From positions 1-56,341 of the forward strand of contig SLBA01000045.1 of the NCBI GenBank assembly GCA_007126575.1: 56,341 nucleotides of DNA, read 5' to 3'. Origin of the DNA: Gemmatimonadota bacterium (GTDB lineage: Bacteria; Gemmatimonadota; Gemmatimonadetes; Longimicrobiales; Gaopeijiaceae). The translations under genes and the position numbers were made by a program. The notes under the pieces are model-generated. The model did not search any database, was not told the DNA's origin, and was given only the letters and a program-made list of their open reading frames with translations. This document shows, piece after piece, positions 41,607-51,016 of the stretch (its first letter is position 1; each line of letters begins with the position of its first letter).

Positions 41607-42026
41607 TCAGGCCCCGCCCGTATATTCCACGTAGTTTCTGGGGGTCTCCCAGAGAATGATCTTTCGCAACTCGACTCCCGAGGGCATCGCGTCGGACAGC
41701 CGATCCCAGATCGCCACCACCAGGTTCTCGGTGGTCGGATTGAGGCCGTCCATCCAGTCGACCTGCTCGTTCAGGTTCCGGTGGTCCACGTCATCGATCA
41801 CGCGCCGCTGGACCAGGTCCTTCAGCTGCTTCAGGTCCATGACGTACCCGGTATCGGGGTCGATCTCGCCCTCGACGGTCACATCGATCTCGTAGTTGTG
41901 GCCGTGCCAGAGGGGGTTGGCGCAGTCGCCGAACACCTCGCCATTTCGCTCATCGGTCCAGTCGGCCCGAAAGAGACGATGGGCGGCGGAAAAGTGCATG
42001 CGGCGCGTGACCTGTACTCGGGCCAT
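41607..42026 (-). CDS. 6-pyruvoyltetrahydropterin synthase-like (PTPS-I type)
   Basis: T-fold enzyme of 139 aa acting on dihydroneopterin triphosphate. Zinc ligands are His16 (SAAHR), His41 and His43; Cys35 is in CANPLWHGHNYE. This spacing and HGHNY match the eukaryotic-type PTPS used for tetrahydrobiopterin. They differ from the QueD pattern of the neighbour at 39702. The following VTVEGEIDPDTGYVMDL segment also resembles that branch. AGGAG precedes the ATG at 42026. It is the first gene of the 17-gene minus-strand run, divergent from the S9 peptidase. Confidence 0.87.
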   Translation of the reverse strand: MARVQVTRRMHFSAAHRLFRADWTDERNGEVFGDCANPLWHGHNYEIDVTVEGEIDPDTGYVMDLKQLKDLVQRRVIDDVDHRNLNEQVDWMDGLNPTTENLVVAIWDRLSDAMPSGVELRKIILWETPRNYVEYTGGA

Positions 42027-42209
42027 CGGACGAGCTCCTGAGGGTGAGATTCCAGCGTTCCGGCCAGCATTCTGCGCGAACCGTACCGAACGGGATGCGG
42101 CTACCCCCGCCCCCGGACTTCGGTCCGGAGCGCCGGGGCCCGCTGGCTCGACCGAACCTTCGCCCGTAGCTTGACCGACACAACGGTCCACAATCCACGG
42201 GAGTCTTCG

Positions 42210-44759
42210 ATGCACCCCTTTGCTCGAGCCCTCGGCTCGCTCCACAGTCGTGACGGCCGCCAGGAAGGCCCTGGCGCTCTCGTCCTGCTCCTGGTCCTCC
42301 TGGCCGTGCCGGTCGGGAATGCCCAGGCGCAGCAGCTCGATCGATTCCAGCCCGACGGGGGCTATACCCTCCCGCCCCCGGCGATCCAGGAGTTCTTCGA
42401 GCGGGACACGAACTACGCGACCCTCGACCAGCCGGGTCCGGACGGGGACCACTTTCTGGTCCCCCTCTCGACCGAGCTCTCAACGCTCGAGCGGATGGCC
42501 GAGCCGACCTACCGACTCGCGGGACTGGAGCTGCGTCCGGGGGTCGACCGCCCCTGGCACCTCGACACCTGGGGGATCTACGGCTTTCGCCTCTACTCGC
42601 TCGCCGACCGTGCCTATCGCGAGGTCTCGCTCCCCGACGATTCCTTCGCGAGCGACTTCATGTGGTCGCCCGAGGGGGACCGGATCGCCTTTCTCGCCCA
42701 CCTGCGCGACGGCACCCGGGTCTGGACCGCCCGGGTGGCCGACGGGACGGCCGGACCGGTCGACGACACCCCGCTCATGACCACGCTGGGCACACGCTCG
42801 CAGGGACAGGGGAGCCGGTCCTCGTCGATGCTCCAGTGGACCCCCGAGGGCACCCTTCTGACGCTGGCGGTTCCGGAAGCGCGCGGGGCGGAGCCGGCGG
42901 CACCGGCGGTTCCGGCGAGCCCTGGGATCCGACGCAGCCGCGACGAGCCCCTCCAGACCCGCACCCTCCCCTTCCTGCTCGAGGATGCGCACGACGAGGA
43001 TCTCTTCGAGCACTACACCACGAGCCGGATCGTCGAGCTCTCGGACGGGGCCGCCCCCCGGACGATCGGGGAGCCCGCCATGTACACCTCGATCTCGCTG
43101 AGTCCCGACGGCCGATACATCCTGGCCTCGTACGTGGAGCGTCCCTTCTCCTTCCTGGTCAACTGGGGCAGCTTCCCCCGACAGACGGTGGTGCTCGACC
43201 GAAGCAGTGGCGAGACGCTCGCCCGGGTCTCCTTTCAGCCGCTCGGCGATGGAAGCGACGATCGCGAGGCCGAGAGCATCGGTCGAAGCGTGGACTGGCG
43301 CCCCGACGGGGCGGGCCTCGCCTACATCCGGAGCACCGACGGCTCGGGAGAGGAGCTGATGCTCCTGGGCGCCCCCTTCGACACCGCGCAGGCGGTGCGG
43401 GTGGCCGGGACCGATCGCAGGATCCAGAACGTGGTCTACGACCTCGAGGGGGCCCACGCCGTGGTCACTCTCTCCGGCGGGAACGGCTCGGATCTCGTCC
43501 ACTTCGACCTGGGCACCGACGACCCGGAGCCCACCCCGGTCACCACCGTGCGCACCGGAGGAGATCCCCTCGAGCGCACCGGCTCACTGATCACGAGCCG
43601 GACCCCCGCCGGGCTCGAGCACCTGGTGATCTCGAGCGATGGGGCGACGATCTACCTGCAGGGCCCCGGCTACCGCGAAGACTTCCGTCCCCGGCCCTTT
43701 GTCGACGCCGTCCGGATCGCCGATGGCGAGATCGAACGCATCTTCGAAGGATCCCGCGAGTCCTTCGATCGCCCCCTGGTCCCCCTCGACCCCGAGTTCA
43801 GCCGGATGATCCTGAGCCGTGAGTCGAAGACCGATTTTCCGGACTCGTACCTGCACGAGCGCGGCGCCGAACTCGACGCCATGGAGAACCTGACCGGGAA
43901 CGTTGACCCCTTCCCCGAACTGACGGCGGCGGAGCGGATCGACTACGCCTTCACCCGTCGGGACGGGATGGAGGTGCAGGCCCGGATCTCACTGCCCACC
44001 GACTACACCGAGGGCGACCGCGTCCCCGCCATCTTCTGGACCTACCCCCGCGAGTACACGACCGCCGAGGGGTACGAGCGGGCCGCCATCACGAGCCGAA
44101 ACCACAACAGCTTTCACCATGTGACCTGGCTGCGCTGGTCCGATCTGTGGCTCTCGCAGGGCTACGCGGTGGTCTATCCCGACATCCCGATCGTGGGAGA
44201 GAACTACAACGACACGTACATGGCGAACATGATCGACGCGATGTACGCCGCGATCCGCGCGACCGACGCCCTCGAGCTCATCGACATCGAACGCATCGGC
44301 CACGGGGGTCACTCGTACGGGGCCTTCGCGACGGTCAACTTCCTGGCCCACGCCCCCTTCTTCAAGGCGGGAATCGCCGGACACGGGGCCTACAACCGGA
44401 CCCTCACCCCGGCCGGCTTCCAGGCCGAGCGCCGGACGCTGTGGGAGGCCCCGCACGTGTACGCCGCGATCTCGCCCTTCTTCCACGCGCATCAGATCGA
44501 CACCCCGCTCCTCCTCTACCACGGGGCCGACGACGACAACACGGGAACCTGGCCGGTCCAGTCGGAACGCCTGATGCATGCGCTGACCAATCTCGGAAAG
44601 GACGCGGTCCTCTACATGTACCCTTTCGAGTCGCATACCCCGCGGGCCGTCGAGAACAACCTCGACATGTGGGCCCGATGGCTGGAGTGGTTCGATCACT
44701 ACGTGAAGGGCGCGCCCGACAGCCCCCTGGCGACCGCCGAGGAGTCTACTCCGCAGTGA
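42210..44759 (+). CDS. Secreted S9 family (prolyl oligopeptidase-like) peptidase
   Basis: Exported serine peptidase of 849 aa. Signal peptide to about residue 41 (ends NAQAQQ). An N-terminal propeller is indicated by WSPEGDRIAFL, ISLSPDGRYILAS and DWRPDGAGLAYI. The C-terminal alpha/beta hydrolase has nucleophile Ser in GHGGHSYGAF, Asp in GADDDNTGTW and His in FESHTPR. ATG at 42210 has GGGAG upstream; the earlier ATG at 42171 would disturb the signal peptide. It ends 14 bases inside the convergent mtaD gene. Probable role: peptide degradation in the periplasm or outside. Confidence 0.9.
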   Translation: MHPFARALGSLHSRDGRQEGPGALVLLLVLLAVPVGNAQAQQLDRFQPDGGYTLPPPAIQEFFERDTNYATLDQPGPDGDHFLVPLSTELSTLERMAEPTYRLAGLELRPGVDRPWHLDTWGIYGFRLYSLADRAYREVSLPDDSFASDFMWSPEGDRIAFLAHLRDGTRVWTARVADGTAGPVDDTPLMTTLGTRSQGQGSRSSSMLQWTPEGTLLTLAVPEARGAEPAAPAVPASPGIRRSRDEPLQTRTLPFLLEDAHDEDLFEHYTTSRIVELSDGAAPRTIGEPAMYTSISLSPDGRYILASYVERPFSFLVNWGSFPRQTVVLDRSSGETLARVSFQPLGDGSDDREAESIGRSVDWRPDGAGLAYIRSTDGSGEELMLLGAPFDTAQAVRVAGTDRRIQNVVYDLEGAHAVVTLSGGNGSDLVHFDLGTDDPEPTPVTTVRTGGDPLERTGSLITSRTPAGLEHLVISSDGATIYLQGPGYREDFRPRPFVDAVRIADGEIERIFEGSRESFDRPLVPLDPEFSRMILSRESKTDFPDSYLHERGAELDAMENLTGNVDPFPELTAAERIDYAFTRRDGMEVQARISLPTDYTEGDRVPAIFWTYPREYTTAEGYERAAITSRNHNSFHHVTWLRWSDLWLSQGYAVVYPDIPIVGENYNDTYMANMIDAMYAAIRATDALELIDIERIGHGGHSYGAFATVNFLAHAPFFKAGIAGHGAYNRTLTPAGFQAERRTLWEAPHVYAAISPFFHAHQIDTPLLLYHGADDDNTGTWPVQSERLMHALTNLGKDAVLYMYPFESHTPRAVENNLDMWARWLEWFDHYVKGAPDSPLATAEESTPQ

Positions 44760-46026
44760 CGCGACGGGCGACCTCAACCGCCCTGGCAACGACTTCGTCC
44801 TCGTCGCAGACCTCGACGACCCCTTCGTGCATGAGCACCTGCCCGTCACAGATCGTGGTCCGGACGCAGGAGCCGTTGGCCGCGTAGACGAGGGCCGAGA
44901 CCGGATCGTGCACCGGCTGCGTCGCCGGACCCGAGAGGTCGACCAGGACCAGGTCGGCCGGCTCGCCCTCGGCGACCTCCCCGCTCCCCTGGCCGAAGAG
45001 GCGTGCGGGGACGGTGGTGGCCAGACCCAGCGCCTCGTCGGCGGGAAGCACGGTGGCGTCGGCCTCGCGGTGCTTCTGCAGGAGCGCCACCATCTTGATC
45101 TCCTCGAAGAGGTCGAGGTTGTTGTTGGACGAGGCCCCGTCGGTGCCCAGGCAGACCCGCAGCCCCGCCCGTCGCGCCGCCGCGTAGGGGAAGATCCCCC
45201 CCGTCGCCAGCTTCAGGTTCGCCAGGGGATTCGTGACGACCGTGGCCCCGCCCTCGGCCAGGAGCGCCAGTTCGGCCTCGTCCAGGTACTGGCCGTGCGC
45301 TGCGATCAGGTGCGGCCCCACGAGCCCCAGCCGCCGCAGGTGCTCCGCCGGCCGGCACCCGTGCTCCTCGACGCACCGCTCCACCTCGCCCGCGGTCTCG
45401 GAGAGGTGGATATGGATCCGCACATCGTGCTCCCTCGCCAGCTCTCCGACCCACTCGAGCTCCTTCGGCCCCACCGTGTAGACGGAGTGCGGGGCCAGTG
45501 CCAGGCGGGCGCGACCCGTGCCCTCGCCCCCGGGCACCAGCTCCCGGATCTCGTCTTTCTGGGCCTCGAGCGTGGCGGGGTCCCCCAGATCGATCAGGTT
45601 CACCCCGAGCATCGCCCGCACCCCCATGTCCTCGACGGCCCGGACCAGCGCCGGCCGGTGCCAGTACATCTCGTTGAAGAAGCTCGTGCCGCTGCGGATC
45701 ATCTCGAGGATGCCGAGCCGGGCGCCGTCGTACACGTCCTCGGCCGTCAACCGGCCCTCGGCGGGCCAGATCCGGGTCTCGAGCCACTTCATGAGGGGCA
45801 TGTCGTCGCCGTATCCCCGGAAGAGGACCATTGCGACGTGGGTGTGCGAGTTGCGCAGCGAGGGAAAGGCATGGAGGCCCCGCCCGTCGAGCACCCGGTC
45901 GGGGGTCCCCGCCGACTCGCCCCAGTCCGGGTCCGTGCCGGCCCGAATCGCCCGGATCCGGCCGCCCTCGAGCCAGAGGGAGTGGGGCTCGCCCTTCAGA
46001 ATCGCACCTTCGATCAGAATACTCAC
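44746..46026 (-). CDS. mtaD: 5-methylthioadenosine/S-adenosylhomocysteine deaminase
   Basis: Amidohydrolase-fold deaminase of 426 aa, cytoplasmic. Metal ligands are in NSHTHVAMV, then HIHLSET, AAHGQY and GTDGASSNNNLDLF; the SSNNNLDLFEE segment is typical of MTA/SAH deaminases. It turns methylthioadenosine into methylthioinosine. The next gene upstream (46072-46863) encodes a phosphorylase of the right family to cleave that product, so together they form a salvage route for polyamine or SAM by-products. It overlaps the S9 peptidase by 14 bases in the convergent orientation. Confidence 0.92.
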   Translation of the reverse strand: MSILIEGAILKGEPHSLWLEGGRIRAIRAGTDPDWGESAGTPDRVLDGRGLHAFPSLRNSHTHVAMVLFRGYGDDMPLMKWLETRIWPAEGRLTAEDVYDGARLGILEMIRSGTSFFNEMYWHRPALVRAVEDMGVRAMLGVNLIDLGDPATLEAQKDEIRELVPGGEGTGRARLALAPHSVYTVGPKELEWVGELAREHDVRIHIHLSETAGEVERCVEEHGCRPAEHLRRLGLVGPHLIAAHGQYLDEAELALLAEGGATVVTNPLANLKLATGGIFPYAAARRAGLRVCLGTDGASSNNNLDLFEEIKMVALLQKHREADATVLPADEALGLATTVPARLFGQGSGEVAEGEPADLVLVDLSGPATQPVHDPVSALVYAANGSCVRTTICDGQVLMHEGVVEVCDEDEVVARAVEVARRVTAE

Positions 46027-46071
46027 GTCATGGTCCCCGGTTGGTCGGAATCGGAGGACGCCCGGGCGTCC

Positions 46072-46863
46072 TCAGGATGTGCGGTCCGGGGCGTTCCCGG
46101 ACCGGATGATCTCGTTCAGAATCGCGGCCGCCAGCCGGCGATTCTCTTCCTGGCGGGCCCGAAACCCCTCGAGCGAGAGGGGCTCGTCGGTCACCCCGTG
46201 GGCCCAGTTGTCCACGATGCTCAGGATCGCGTAGCGCAGCCCGAGCTCCTGGGCCAGCGTCGCCTCGGAGGCCGCGGTCATCCCCACCACGTCGGCGTCA
46301 CGAGCCAGCGCCCGCACCTCGGCCCGGGTCTCGAACCTGGGGCCCCGGGTCTCGGCATAGACCCCGCCCGCCACCACCGCCGTCGGACCCGGCACCGAGT
46401 CGACCGCCATCACCCGCCGGGCGATCCCTTCGAGCCGCCGCCGCAGCCCCGCGTCCAGCTCCGGCACGATGTGCAGCGCCTCGTCCTCGCGGGCGAAGGT
46501 GGGCGGGGGGTGGGTGGAAAGGTAGTCCTCGGGCACCATCACCGTTCCGGGGGCGAGCTCACCGCGCAGCGACCCGACCGAGGTGAGCCCCACCACCTCG
46601 CGGACACCGAGCCTACGCAGCCCGAGCAAGTGGGCGTGATGCGGCACCCGGTGCGGGGGATGGTAGCCGTCGGTCCCGTGCCGGCGCAGGAAGACGAAGG
46701 CCTCGGTCCGCTGCACCTGGACGGTCCCCCTCGGCGTCTCGATCGCCTCGTCGATCACGGGCACCCCCAGCGCCGAGGGGTCGACACCGTCCAGGTACCC
46801 GCTGCCCGCGATGATCCCCAGCGGCGCATCCCCTTCGGGATCCTGCTCGTCCTTAGGGTTCAT
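46072..46863 (-). CDS. S-methyl-5'-thioadenosine/thioinosine phosphorylase family protein
   Basis: PNP/MTAP class-II phosphorylase, 263 aa. Motifs: IIAGSGYLDG, FLRRHGTDGYHPPHRVPHHA, TSVGSL, and the base-binding GMTAASEATLAQELGLRYAIL followed by IVDNWAHG. ATG at 46863 has GAGGAG at good spacing; ATG at 46881 also has a purine-rich site. Because MtaD precedes use of this enzyme, methylthioinosine is a likelier substrate than methylthioadenosine. It is followed by mtaD after 45 bases. Confidence 0.88.
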   Translation of the reverse strand: MNPKDEQDPEGDAPLGIIAGSGYLDGVDPSALGVPVIDEAIETPRGTVQVQRTEAFVFLRRHGTDGYHPPHRVPHHAHLLGLRRLGVREVVGLTSVGSLRGELAPGTVMVPEDYLSTHPPPTFAREDEALHIVPELDAGLRRRLEGIARRVMAVDSVPGPTAVVAGGVYAETRGPRFETRAEVRALARDADVVGMTAASEATLAQELGLRYAILSIVDNWAHGVTDEPLSLEGFRARQEENRRLAAAILNEIIRSGNAPDRTS

Positions 46864-46925
46864 CGCCACTCCTCGGTTCATTTGACCTTCCCTCGATCGG
46901 CCGGGTAGCTTCGCAGTCCACCCCC

Positions 46926-48482
46926 ATGCTCACCACTGCCGAAGCCGTCGCCATGATCCAGACCCACACCCGGTCCTCCGGCGGGCTCCGTCCCGCTGCC
47001 TCTCACCCTGCGCCCCTCCGTCGGTTCCTCGCGCTGGTCGCCCTGCTCGCGGCCGGAGCACTCGCGGGCTGTGGTTCCGGGGAGGACATGCCGGCGCCAT
47101 CGCCGGACGCGGCCGACGCTCCCGCGCCGGATTCCGACCTCGCCGCCCCCGGGTGGCTGCAGATCGAAGGGGGCTGGATGATCGACGTGATCGAGGGCGA
47201 ACGGCGGGCGAACCCCGGGATCCTGATCTCTCCCGAGGGTCGCTTCCACCGGGTGGGTGAGCAGGGTGCGACGCCCCCCGCCGATGTCGAGCCCGAGCTC
47301 CTGACGCTCGACGAAGACCTCACGATCCTTCCCGGGCTGATCGACGTGCACGCGCACTACAACATGGACCTGACGGGAGACGGCCGGATCGAGGAGACCC
47401 GCTGGAATCCCCTCGTCTTCCTCGCCAACGGGGTGACCACCACCTGGCCGGGAGGAGAGTACCGGCCCGAACTCATCCTCGCCCTCCGCGACCGGATCGA
47501 GAGCGGGGAGTGGGACGGGCCGCGGGTCATCCCCTCGGGGCCCTACTACGGGACGACCCGCCCCGGGTGGAACCGCGAGATGACGGCCGAGCAGATTCAC
47601 GCCGACGTCGACGAGTGGGTCGAGCGCGGGGTCCTGCACTTCAAGGCGAAGGGGGCCAGCCCGGAGCACCTCGAGGCGCTGATCGAACGGGTCCACCACC
47701 ACGGAGGCACGGTGGCCGGACACGTGGACTCCGGTGCCCGTGGATCGACGAACTCGGTGGATGCGATCGCGATGGGGATCAACCGGATCGAGCACATCCT
47801 CGGCGGTCACGCACTCGACCGCGAGCAGGCCGCCTACCCGGTCTGGAACCAGGTCGACACGACCGATGCGGCCTTTCGCGAGACGGTCGCGCTCTTCCTC
47901 GAAAACGAGGTCTTCTTCGATCCCACCATCACGGCACCGGTCTACTTCACCGAGCTTGAGGAGGGATTCGACGACTGGGCCGACGAGCGCGGCTTCTTCA
48001 CCCCGTACGTGCAGGAGCGGGTCGCGGCCCGGGAGCGGAGCCGCAACGAGCTGATGTCCAACCTCTACCAGGCGATGAAGCGCACCACCCTGGCCTTCTA
48101 CAACGCGGGGGGCGGCCCATGGATCACCATGGGGACCGACATCCCGAGTCGGGGGGAGTTCCTGCCCGGATTTTCGGCCCACCGGGAGCTGCACGCGATG
48201 GTGCTCGCCGGAATCCCCCCGCTGGACGCGCTGCGCGCCGGCACGATCAATGGCGCCCGCGCCCTCGAGATGGACGACGAGATCGGCTCGATCACCCCCG
48301 GAAAGTGGGCCGACCTGGCGATCGTGCGGGGGGACCCGCTCGACGACATCCGGGCCACCCGGAACGTTACGCTCGTGCTGATGGAAGGACGGGTCCACGA
48401 CCCCGGCGCCCTGCTCGACCGGGCCCGCGGCCGGATCGGACCCACCGGGCCCGAGGAGCACGGGGACTGGTGGCAGTGGTGA
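46926..48482 (+). CDS. Amidohydrolase-family lipoprotein
   Basis: Lipoprotein of 518 aa with lipobox ALAGC (Cys49). The mature part is an amidohydrolase TIM barrel: GLIDVHAHYNMD (metal-binding H-x-H), carboxylated-Lys strand candidate HFKAKGA, HVDSG, MGTDIPSRGEF (metal Asp) and PGKWADLAIVRGDP. Such exported amidohydrolases often hydrolyse peptides or cyclic amides. ATG at 46926 or 46953 is possible. GTGA overlap couples it to pncB downstream, which is an odd pairing. Substrate unknown. Confidence 0.85.
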   Translation: MLTTAEAVAMIQTHTRSSGGLRPAASHPAPLRRFLALVALLAAGALAGCGSGEDMPAPSPDAADAPAPDSDLAAPGWLQIEGGWMIDVIEGERRANPGILISPEGRFHRVGEQGATPPADVEPELLTLDEDLTILPGLIDVHAHYNMDLTGDGRIEETRWNPLVFLANGVTTTWPGGEYRPELILALRDRIESGEWDGPRVIPSGPYYGTTRPGWNREMTAEQIHADVDEWVERGVLHFKAKGASPEHLEALIERVHHHGGTVAGHVDSGARGSTNSVDAIAMGINRIEHILGGHALDREQAAYPVWNQVDTTDAAFRETVALFLENEVFFDPTITAPVYFTELEEGFDDWADERGFFTPYVQERVAARERSRNELMSNLYQAMKRTTLAFYNAGGGPWITMGTDIPSRGEFLPGFSAHRELHAMVLAGIPPLDALRAGTINGARALEMDDEIGSITPGKWADLAIVRGDPLDDIRATRNVTLVLMEGRVHDPGALLDRARGRIGPTGPEEHGDWWQW

Positions 48483-49810
48483 CACACGCCCTCTTCGTGG
48501 ACCAGTACGAGCTGACCATGCTGCAGGCGTACTGGTGCGAGGAGATGCACGGAGAGGCCGTCTTCAGTCTCTACTACCGCTCGCTTCCCGACGGGTGGAA
48601 CTACGCGCTGGCGTGCGGCCTCGACACCGTCCTCGAGTACCTCGAGCACCTCCGGTTCACCCCCGGTGAGCTCGATCACCTGGCCACCGACGACACCTTC
48701 TCGGAGGCCTTTCTCGGCTGGCTTGCAGACTTCCGGTTCACCGGCGAGGTGCGGGCCGTTGCCGAGGGCACACCGATCTTTCCCGAGGAGCCGATCCTCG
48801 AGATCCGGGCCCCGATCGGCGAGGCCCAGGTCATCGAGACCTTCGTGATGAACCAGATCCACCTGCAGACCGTGCTCGCGTCGCGGGCGAGCCGCGTGGT
48901 GCGGGCGGCGGGCGAGGCGGAGGTGGTCGACTTCGGGATGCGTCGCATGCACGGGACCGACGCGGCGATGAAGGGCGCACGCGCCTTCCACATCGCCGGG
49001 GTGAAGGCCACGAGCAATGTGGCCGCGGGCCGGGCGCTGGGTGTGCCGGTCACCGGCACCATGGCCCACAGCTACATCCAGGCACACGGCGAAGAGATCG
49101 AGGCCTTCCGGGCCTTCGCCAGGCTCTATCCCGAGACCGTGCTCCTGGTCGACACCTACGACACCCTCGAGGGGGTCCGGACCGTGGTCCGACTCGCCCG
49201 CGAGATGGGCGACCGCTTCAACGTACGTGGCATCCGGCTCGACTCGGGCGAGCTGGGGGAGCTGGCGGCCCGCAGTCGGGCGATCCTCGACGACGCGGGA
49301 CTCGACCGGGTCCGGATCGTCGCCAGCGGGGGGCTCGACGAGTTTCGGATCCGGGAGCTTCGGGAGCGGGGCGCCCCCATCGACGGGTACGGGGTGGGCA
49401 CCCGCATGGGGGTCTCGGTGGGCGCGCCGGTCCTCGACATCGCCTACAAGCTGACCGAGTACGGGGGGAAGGGCCGCATGAAACTCTCGACGGGCAAGCG
49501 GATCCTTCCCGGAGCCAAGCAGGTGTTCCGGGTCGAAGAGGGCGGGCGGGACGTGCGCGACGTGATCGCGGGGGCCGACGAGCACCTCGACGGCCGCCCG
49601 CTCCTCGAGGTCGTCATGCGGGAGGGGAGCCGGGTCACCGCTCCGGGCCGCTCACTCGACGAGATCCGCGACGACACGCGGGCCCAGCTCGAGCGACTTC
49701 CCGAGCGGCTGCACGCGCTCGAAGGGGCCGCCCCCCCCTTTCCGGTGGGGATCAGCGAGTCGCTGACGAAGCGGCAGCGGACGGTGGCGGGTCGCGTCGC
49801 GGAGGGCTGA
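48479..49810 (+). CDS. pncB: Nicotinate phosphoribosyltransferase
   Basis: NAD salvage enzyme joining nicotinate and PRPP to give nicotinate mononucleotide, 443 aa, cytoplasmic. Motifs: FVDQYELTMLQAYW at the start, FGMRRMHGTDAAMKGAR, GTMAHSYIQ (the autophosphorylated histidine) and DSGELGELA. GTG at 48479 overlaps the amidohydrolase stop as GTGA. The family is of the NAPRTase type. Nothing shows regulation. Confidence 0.94.
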   Translation: MTHALFVDQYELTMLQAYWCEEMHGEAVFSLYYRSLPDGWNYALACGLDTVLEYLEHLRFTPGELDHLATDDTFSEAFLGWLADFRFTGEVRAVAEGTPIFPEEPILEIRAPIGEAQVIETFVMNQIHLQTVLASRASRVVRAAGEAEVVDFGMRRMHGTDAAMKGARAFHIAGVKATSNVAAGRALGVPVTGTMAHSYIQAHGEEIEAFRAFARLYPETVLLVDTYDTLEGVRTVVRLAREMGDRFNVRGIRLDSGELGELAARSRAILDDAGLDRVRIVASGGLDEFRIRELRERGAPIDGYGVGTRMGVSVGAPVLDIAYKLTEYGGKGRMKLSTGKRILPGAKQVFRVEEGGRDVRDVIAGADEHLDGRPLLEVVMREGSRVTAPGRSLDEIRDDTRAQLERLPERLHALEGAAPPFPVGISESLTKRQRTVAGRVAEG

Positions 49811-49815
49811 GGCGG

Positions 49816-51003
49816 CTACGGGGCGTCCGCGGCCTCCATCTTCCAGAAGGCGATCCCCGACGCCTGCTGCCCGACCGGGACCGACGCCACCACTTCGAGT
49901 GCCCCCAGGTCGAAGATGTCGACCTTTCCGGGCTCGCTCCCGATCCCCTCGACGCTGATGAAGGCGTAGCGCGAATCGGGCGAGAGGGCGATCCCGTGCA
50001 CCACGCGTGTCGAGGCAGGCAGCCGGGCCAGGCTCTCTCCCGACTCGAGCTCGAAAAACTCGACCCCGTCGCCCTGCTTGAGCGTCACCACCAGGATCCG
50101 ACCATCGGGGGTGACGTCGACATTGTAGGGGCCGCGTCCGGTGGCGATGCGACGGCGATGCGTCCAGCTCTCGAGGTCGATCTCGACGAGTTCGTCGGAG
50201 CGGTTGCAGACGACCCAGGCGAAGGCGCCGTCGGGCGTGGGCTGGACCCAGGTGGGAGAGCACGAGGCCGTGTGCCCCATGTCGTGGCCCGCGTGGGGCC
50301 CGTGCGGGTCGTGCGGGCCCCGGTCGGAGGGATCCAGGGGGCCCTCCTCGCCCGCGGCGAGGTGGTAGCGGCGCCGCACCTCGAGGGTCAGCAGGTCGAG
50401 CTCGACGAGCTGATCGTCCATCATGCATGCCGAGTAGTGTCGTCGACCCGCGGGGTGCACGCGACTCCCGTGCGGCATCGTGCAGGTCTCGATCCGGCCC
50501 ACCTCGGTCATCCCGTCGGTGCGGACCACCGAGATGCTCGATGGCTCCATCCGACCGTGCAGGTTGAAGTTGGCGACCGCCACGTACCCCCCGTCGGGCG
50601 AGACTCCGAGGCTTGCGGGAAAGCGGCCCAGGTCGACGGGGTCGGCCAGGAGGCGTCCGCTCCCCGCCTCCAGCGCCCACAGCTTCCCGTCGGGAAGCCC
50701 GTGCCCGGTGGTCAGGTAGACCGTTCCCCCGTCGGCGTCGATGGCAATGCCGTGGGGGGCCTCGCTCTCGGAGTAGAGCTCCGGAACCGAGGACTGCCGG
50801 TACAGATGACCGACCGAATACTCCTCCTCGACCACCGCCCCCCCGGGACCGAAGCGGATCCGGTGCACGAAGTCGGCGGACTCCGAGCCCACGTACACCC
50901 AGTAGGTGGCCGTGGGGTCGGCTTCGGCCTGTTCGGACGCCGGGTCGGGCGCACCCGATCCGGCCGCCAGGAGGAGTGCCAGGGCGAGGGTCAGACTCGA
51001 CAT
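49816..51003 (-). CDS. YncE-like beta-propeller protein with His-rich loop (propeller module copy 2)
   Basis: Exported propeller of 395 aa with a short signal peptide ending near GSGAPDP. Blades show repeated NVDVTPDGRILVVTL, GIALSPDSRYAFISVE and LGVSPDGGYVAVANFN. A loop at about 229-248 carries five histidines in 14 residues (HDPHGPHAGHDMGH), a possible copper or zinc site. Cys174, Cys193 and Cys248 lie close to it in sequence. It follows the LVIVD gene at 51017 after 13 bases, mirroring the pair at 7302-10165. A metal or redox role is possible but unproven. Confidence 0.82.
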   Translation of the reverse strand: MSSLTLALALLLAAGSGAPDPASEQAEADPTATYWVYVGSESADFVHRIRFGPGGAVVEEEYSVGHLYRQSSVPELYSESEAPHGIAIDADGGTVYLTTGHGLPDGKLWALEAGSGRLLADPVDLGRFPASLGVSPDGGYVAVANFNLHGRMEPSSISVVRTDGMTEVGRIETCTMPHGSRVHPAGRRHYSACMMDDQLVELDLLTLEVRRRYHLAAGEEGPLDPSDRGPHDPHGPHAGHDMGHTASCSPTWVQPTPDGAFAWVVCNRSDELVEIDLESWTHRRRIATGRGPYNVDVTPDGRILVVTLKQGDGVEFFELESGESLARLPASTRVVHGIALSPDSRYAFISVEGIGSEPGKVDIFDLGALEVVASVPVGQQASGIAFWKMEAADAP

Positions 51004-51016
51004 GGGCCTCTCCCCG

